From: Gammaproteobacteria bacterium UBA3532
Lineage (GTDB): Bacteria; Pseudomonadota; Gammaproteobacteria; Enterobacterales; UBA3532
Assembly: GCA_002376965.1 (NCBI GenBank)
Contig: DFOV01000229.1
Span: 1-26,817, forward strand
Direction: 5' to 3'
Length of the DNA: 26,817 nt
Of the stretch, positions 23,235 through 26,817 are shown one piece after another. The notes beneath the pieces are model-generated. The model did not search any database. It was given only the letters and a program-made list of their open reading frames with translations, and was not told the DNA's origin. Numbering within the stretch: the stretch's first letter is position 1; every line of letters starts with the position of its first letter. The translations under genes and the position numbers were made by a program.

Positions 23235-24122
23235 CTAGTAATAGCCAATCGGCAAATAAAAATCGAGTTCGAATCCATCATCCTCGGTCAAGAACTGATT
23301 CTTATGATAGTCCACCCAAGCGGGGGTGGTTTTCATGATAAAACCAGAAGCTGGCAACCAGCTCTCCAAGATCTGCGATAAATAAGGCAACAGCTCACCA
23401 TATACGCCGGTCAAAACAAACCGAGCATGCAGACCACCAGGAATAGTCAGGGTGTTAACAAAACCACGGCGGGCAATCGGCCTTTCAATTGCAATACAAG
23501 CAACATAGCGACACTGGCTAAGTGGCACCCAAGCAGGGTTTGAGTGATGCAAACCAAGCTGGCGCGACGCATCGATTTGCTCTTGTTCAGCCCACGCCAA
23601 TAGCCGTCGCCACACTTGGGTAATGCTTCGCCCATAGCCTTGATGGCGAACATACGCAACCATTTGCGGTGGTATTTGGACAATATCGGGTTCTGGCAAC
23701 GTCTTATGTTGAATACGTTCATAGCCAGCCTTTATTTCAGGATCGAGCAAATAATCCCCCGCCTGCATTTCGCGATCCCCTTTGCGCCAACGTCCGGGGG
23801 CGACGCCAAACTGCTGCTTGAATGCGCGTGAAAATGATGAGAGCGATTGGAAACCGCACTTAAGCGCAACCTCCTGAACCGACGCACTTACATCAAACAT
23901 CAACTGGTTTCCAGCCTGCTCTAATCGAATGCGCCGAATGTATTGGTGCACTGGCTCCCCCATCACCTGATGAAACACGCGGTGAAAATGTTGCTCAGAG
24001 AAAGCAGCAATTTGCGCCAGCCTTTTCACCGGCAGCTCAACACTGATATCACGGTGAATTTCGTATAACACATCATTAATACGAAACGTTTTGTCGATCT
24101 TTGCCACAAATCCTGTCCACAC
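23235..24122 (-). CDS. AraC-family transcriptional regulator with GyrI-like effector domain
   Basis: A 295-residue regulator. The N-terminal AraC DNA-binding domain (about 17-115) has two HTH motifs: LAQIAAFSEQHFHRVFHQVMG and VQEVALKCGFQSLSSFSRAFKQQFGVAPGRWRK. Residues about 140-293 form a GyrI-like small-molecule-binding domain (PPQMVAYVRHQGYG...FELDFYLPIGYY), as in Rob/BmrR-type multi-ligand sensors. The start must be non-ATG: an in-frame stop lies nine bases upstream of GTG 24122, and a second GTG at 24107 is possible. It is divergent from the aminotransferase gene, and TGGACA boxes lie between them and over its own start, suggesting it controls both. The inducer is unknown. Confidence 0.92.
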   Translation of the reverse strand: MWTGFVAKIDKTFRINDVLYEIHRDISVELPVKRLAQIAAFSEQHFHRVFHQVMGEPVHQYIRRIRLEQAGNQLMFDVSASVQEVALKCGFQSLSSFSRAFKQQFGVAPGRWRKGDREMQAGDYLLDPEIKAGYERIQHKTLPEPDIVQIPPQMVAYVRHQGYGRSITQVWRRLLAWAEQEQIDASRQLGLHHSNPAWVPLSQCRYVACIAIERPIARRGFVNTLTIPGGLHARFVLTGVYGELLPYLSQILESWLPASGFIMKTTPAWVDYHKNQFLTEDDGFELDFYLPIGYY

Positions 24123-24193
24123 ATTTGCCTAGCATTGGTGCATACCATCAAAAATAGCATAAATGGACAAACATAATGAGTGATATGGACAAA
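24114..24193. promoter_or_regulatory. TGGACA boxes between regulator and aminotransferase
   Basis: Direct repeats ATGGACAAA at 24163-24171 and 24185-24193 start 22 bases apart, close to two helical turns. A third copy in the opposite orientation (TGTCCAC, 24114-24120) covers the regulator's GTG start. Spacing and placement suit an AraC-type dimer acting on the aminotransferase promoter and repressing its own gene. Confidence 0.5.
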
Positions 24194-24206
24194 TAATTTC
24201 AAACGG

Positions 24207-24240
24207 CTGATTGTATGCTAACCACACAATCGACAATCAG
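24207..24240. promoter_or_regulatory. Inverted repeat in the aminotransferase leader
   Basis: CTGATTGT (24207-24214) and ACAATCAG (24233-24240) are perfect 8-base arms around 18 bases, ending 19 bases before the ATG. It may be a second operator or a leader hairpin. A further ACAATC lies at 24226-24231. Confidence 0.4.
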
Positions 24241-24259
24241 CTAGCGAAAGAGACCAGCC

Positions 24260-25420
24260 ATGCAATCAGCCAAACATCTAGCCAACCTGCCTTCTTCCTA
24301 TATCCGCGAAATTTTGGCAGCGGCGACCTCAGAGAACTGCATTTCATTGGCTGGCGGCCTACCCTGTGCAAACCACTTTCCCCTGACGCACCTGGCTTCA
24401 ACCATTCAAACACTCGACCAAGATACCGCCCTTTTTCAATATGGCACAACCAAAGGCTATGAACCTCTGCGTCAGCATTTATTGGAACGCTACAACGTTT
24501 CAGCAGAACATGATCTAATCGTCACCAACGGTTCACAGCAAGGCATCGACCTGATTGCCAGAGTCTTTTTAGACCAAGGCGATGAAATCGTAATGGAAGC
24601 GCCCAGTTACCTCGGAGCGATCCAGGCCTTTGCCTTGTCTCAAGCGACCATAAAGACGGTGCCGCAAACTCCGGTAGGGCCAGATTTAGACATCCTGGAG
24701 TCACTTTTCTCTTCGGGCAACATCAAGTTTTTCTACGCAGTACCCGATTTTCACAACCCAACCGGCGTGTGCTGGTCATTGGAAACGCGTCAACGCGTCG
24801 GCGAACTCTGCCATAAATACCATGTAGCGCTGATTGAAGACGCACCTTATCGCGATATACGTTTTCATGGCGAAGCGCTGCCGTTGGCTTCATCATTCTG
24901 CCCAGACAATGCTCTCACTCTGACATCTTTCTCAAAAACGGCTATGCCAGGACTGCGCCTTGGCTGTGTTCGCGGTCCTAGCCAATGGATTTCGTTGTTA
25001 GAGCGAGTAAAACAAGCAACCGATTTGCACACTAACCTGCCGCTGCAACACCTGCTACTCCAACTATTAACGCACCCCGCCTATCCTGCGCACTTAACGA
25101 CCCTTATTAATGTTTATGGTAGCCGCTATCGAGCACTGACCGATGAGTTAAGCAGTCAACTGGGCGAATGGGGACGCTTTAACGCTGTCGATGGTGGCAT
25201 GTTCGTCTGGTTTGAATTGAATCAATTTAATGCCGACCAATTAGCAAAATCAGCTCTGGAAAATGGCGTTGCCGTTGTTCCAGCATCCGTCTTCTATTCA
25301 GGCGAAGCAAACGCTCCAGCAGCACTCAGGCTGAACTACAGCCACAGCACACTAGAACGTCTAAAAGAAGCCGTTAGCCGCTTGGCCAACGTATTTAAGT
25401 TGGTGAAGGTGGCAGCTTAG
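24260..25420 (+). CDS. PLP-dependent class I/II aminotransferase (2-aminoadipate transaminase-like)
   Basis: A 386-residue fold-type I aminotransferase. Visible residues are the GTTKGYEPLR segment (62-71), VTNGSQQGID (88-97) contacting PLP phosphate, PDFHNPTG (162-169) with the conserved Asn, Asp194 and Tyr197 in IEDAPYRDI, and the Schiff-base Lys226 in SFSKTAMPGLRLG. This subgroup (MocR-type aminotransferase domain without the GntR DNA-binding part, LysN-like) moves amino groups between amino acids and 2-oxoacids; the exact substrate cannot be read from sequence. Cytoplasmic. It is divergent from the AraC/GyrI-like regulator, which likely controls it. The ribosome site is weak (GAAAGAGA). 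Length matches the family. Confidence 0.9.
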   Translation: MQSAKHLANLPSSYIREILAAATSENCISLAGGLPCANHFPLTHLASTIQTLDQDTALFQYGTTKGYEPLRQHLLERYNVSAEHDLIVTNGSQQGIDLIARVFLDQGDEIVMEAPSYLGAIQAFALSQATIKTVPQTPVGPDLDILESLFSSGNIKFFYAVPDFHNPTGVCWSLETRQRVGELCHKYHVALIEDAPYRDIRFHGEALPLASSFCPDNALTLTSFSKTAMPGLRLGCVRGPSQWISLLERVKQATDLHTNLPLQHLLLQLLTHPAYPAHLTTLINVYGSRYRALTDELSSQLGEWGRFNAVDGGMFVWFELNQFNADQLAKSALENGVAVVPASVFYSGEANAPAALRLNYSHSTLERLKEAVSRLANVFKLVKVAA

Positions 25421-25493
25421 GTGTTACCATATTAGACAGAGAGACTGGTTCATAATCGGCGCACCGCAACATTTAAAGGTAAAAGGATAGACC

Positions 25494-26162
25494 ATGACAA
25501 CCAACCCATATGATGCTCCCACGTCAAACATTCGAAATACGATTGTCGATGAAGAAACTTACCAATGCTTGCTCGACAGTGACGGTGTAAGTCGAAAGCA
25601 ACTAAACATTGCGTGCTTACTTGGACTATTTACTTTTGGCTGGCTGCTTAGCACGGCTTTTGAGTTGCTGGGGAAAAAGAAGCTCGGTTATATCTATTGG
25701 GGAGTTTTGATTGGCCTTCCTGTTGCCGGGTCTGCCGCTGGCATAGACCGAATTTATAGCATTGTAGGAACATCGATCATTTATATTTTTGGATGGTTTC
25801 AAGCAAACAAGCTACTAACTACCTATCACGAGTATGCGGCAGAAAAAATTGCGGAATTTGATAAGGTACCTGAGCAAAGTCAATCCAATGAAATAAGGTA
25901 TGAGAAAGCACTTCTGCAAAGAAATGTACTCGGCAACAACCAGTTAGCAGGACAGACACTTAGCTCACTAAATGCAGATGACTTTTGTGAACCCAAACAA
26001 CTGTTCAAGATCGGAGAGATGCTCTACAAAGGGGGGATCTATCAAGAGTCTGTCGTTTTTCTCATGAGGGCTCGTAAACACTCCAAGGATCAAGACCTAT
26101 CAGATAGAATTGAAGCCAGCCTTTCTAAGGCGAAAAAGAAACACCAAAAATCCTTTGGCTAA
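25494..26162 (+). CDS. Small membrane protein of unknown function
   Basis: A 222-residue protein not assigned to a family. It begins with NPYDAPTS, an opening often seen on small inner-membrane proteins. Hydrophobic segments at about residues 38-56 (NIACLLGLFTFGWLLSTAF), 64-80 (YIYWGVLIGLPVAGSAAG) and 86-102 (IVGTSIIYIFGWFQANK) suggest two or three membrane spans. The remaining soluble C-terminal part has a TPR-like helical pair (LFKIGEMLYKGGIYQESVVFLMRARKHS) and a Lys-rich end. AAGGA lies six bases before the ATG, a good ribosome site. It follows the aminotransferase by 73 bases on the same strand, so cotranscription is possible but functional linkage is unknown. Confidence 0.75.
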   Translation: MTTNPYDAPTSNIRNTIVDEETYQCLLDSDGVSRKQLNIACLLGLFTFGWLLSTAFELLGKKKLGYIYWGVLIGLPVAGSAAGIDRIYSIVGTSIIYIFGWFQANKLLTTYHEYAAEKIAEFDKVPEQSQSNEIRYEKALLQRNVLGNNQLAGQTLSSLNADDFCEPKQLFKIGEMLYKGGIYQESVVFLMRARKHSKDQDLSDRIEASLSKAKKKHQKSFG

Positions 26163-26183
26163 AGTGAAGACGTATCTCAACAC

Positions 26184-26465
26184 CTATTCACTCTTGGGGA
26201 ATTTCTGTTTCTGGTGCAATACTCTCATAACGTTTATTGTGACTTCATCAGTCCAGTAAGGTACGAGTACCGACACCTCGGGAATAATTAGCAAGCGTCC
26301 TCTGACGCCTTCCAGCTCAACGCCAATAAAAGGGTGGTTGAGTAAATGTTCAACCTTTTCTTCTATAATCTGGTCGGCTCTTTCTGCTGCGTCAGGATTG
26401 AAAACGTATAAAAATTCAAAGAGCTTTTCCCGATCATTCAGCGACTCTTCCTCCCAGAAAATCAT
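26184..26465 (-). CDS. ParE/RelE-family toxin
   Basis: A 93-residue toxin of the RelE/ParE superfamily (type II toxin-antitoxin). Features are the N-terminal helices with FLYVFNPDAAERADQIIEEKVEHLL, then GVELEGVRGRLLIIPEVSVLVPYW and a final INVMRVLHQKQKFP strand, the usual ParE order. ParE members poison DNA gyrase and RelE members cleave mRNA on the ribosome; which applies here cannot be decided. Its ATG overlaps the antitoxin stop by four bases (ATGA), so antitoxin is made first and translation is coupled. Confidence 0.88.
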   Translation of the reverse strand: MIFWEEESLNDREKLFEFLYVFNPDAAERADQIIEEKVEHLLNHPFIGVELEGVRGRLLIIPEVSVLVPYWTDEVTINVMRVLHQKQKFPKSE

Positions 26466-26749
26466 CCATTCCGCTCTCGTTGTCGAATTTTGGCTTTCCG
26501 CGCCTCAATACGCTCTTTCGCCTGTTCATGAGTACTAAATACAGCCTCACCGGAATCTAGCTTATCGAATGCCGCATTAACTTGCTCAGATACCCACGCA
26601 TCGTGATTCATTTCCTTGCGCTGCAGGTCTGCTAATTGCTCAGTTAGTTCACGGCAGGCGTCGCTAAGCGTGCGCCCTTGCTTCTCGGCCATTAACTGGG
26701 CTAAACGTTTTGTTTCTTCATCAATACGAAACTGAATTCTTGTGTTCAT
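26462..26749 (-). CDS. RelB/DinJ-family antitoxin
   Basis: A 95-residue antitoxin. The N-terminus MNTRIQFRIDEETKRLAQLMAEKQGRTLSDACRELTE is a ribbon-helix-helix-type DNA-binding domain of the RelB/DinJ family; the charged C-terminal half (about 55-95, ending RKAKIRQRERNG) should wrap the toxin. The frame reaches an ATG ten codons earlier (26779), but that extension is not antitoxin-like and the ATG at 26749 matches family starts. Such pairs usually repress their own promoter through the antitoxin. The pairing of a RelB-like antitoxin with a ParE-like toxin is common. Confidence 0.88.
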   Translation of the reverse strand: MNTRIQFRIDEETKRLAQLMAEKQGRTLSDACRELTEQLADLQRKEMNHDAWVSEQVNAAFDKLDSGEAVFSTHEQAKERIEARKAKIRQRERNG

Positions 26750-26779
26750 CACCAATTCTCGCCAACTGCGTACACACAA

Positions 26780-26808
26780 ATGTTAGCACCAATAAAACAC
26801 GCTCGCAA
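26780..26808 (-). promoter_or_regulatory. Candidate toxin-antitoxin promoter
   Basis: Minus-strand TTGCGA (26803-26808), 17 bases, TAACAT (26780-26785). Each hexamer matches four of six consensus bases with ideal spacing, about 30 bases upstream of the antitoxin ATG. No clear operator palindrome was seen in the short stretch before the window end. Confidence 0.35.
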
Positions 26809-26817
26809 ACGCAATAG

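Overview
The window looks like chromosomal DNA of a Gammaproteobacterium, probably marine or from a similar environment. This rests on moderate GC, a RecQ with the usual proteobacterial core, several secreted FG-GAP proteins, and a DUF2330 protein ending in a GlyGly-CTERM-like sorting tail. The species cannot be named from the sequence. No rRNA, tRNA, CRISPR array, phage or insertion sequence was seen.

Layout. Positions 1-822 carry the 3' part of katG, cut by the window edge and closed by a hairpin shared with the convergent operon that follows. Positions 910-10259, all on the minus strand, form a five-gene operon. In transcription order it encodes a free-standing circularly permuted ATP-grasp ligase, a free-standing alpha-E protein, a very large transglutaminase-like/DUF2126 amidoligase, a second ATP-grasp fused to alpha-E, and a second transglutaminase-like protein. 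These are two versions of one peptide-ligase/peptidase toolkit side by side. From the known families it should build and trim or transfer a peptide or amide conjugate whose substrate is unknown. Two of the four junctions are TAATG stop/start overlaps.

Positions 10260-14412 hold recQ (plus strand, with an HRDC domain and an extra C-terminal helical/HTH domain) and an AAA-ATPase-like/PD-(D/E)XK protein. Positions 14413-23150 hold four genes for exported proteins in alternating orientation: an FG-GAP/VCBS repeat protein, a parallel beta-helix protein, a DUF2330 protein, and a second FG-GAP protein fused to a Kelch-like propeller. Positions 23235-25420 hold an AraC/GyrI-like regulator divergent from a class I/II aminotransferase, with repeated TGGACA boxes between them. 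The window ends with a small membrane protein and a RelB/ParE-type toxin-antitoxin pair.

The most interesting part is the peptide-ligase operon. The first ATP-grasp carries a species-specific-looking acidic tail made of 21-bp tandem repeats. A run of nine G lies just upstream of the tail, inside a conserved motif. One base lost there would replace the acidic tail with a Lys/Thr/Pro-rich one read from the same repeats; one base gained would stop translation at once. This looks like a possible switch on the C-terminus of a ligase. Other points worth checking are hairpins and a T-run ahead of recQ, an orphan promoter-plus-hairpin unit before the FG-GAP gene, and a duplicated start region in the DUF2330 gene.
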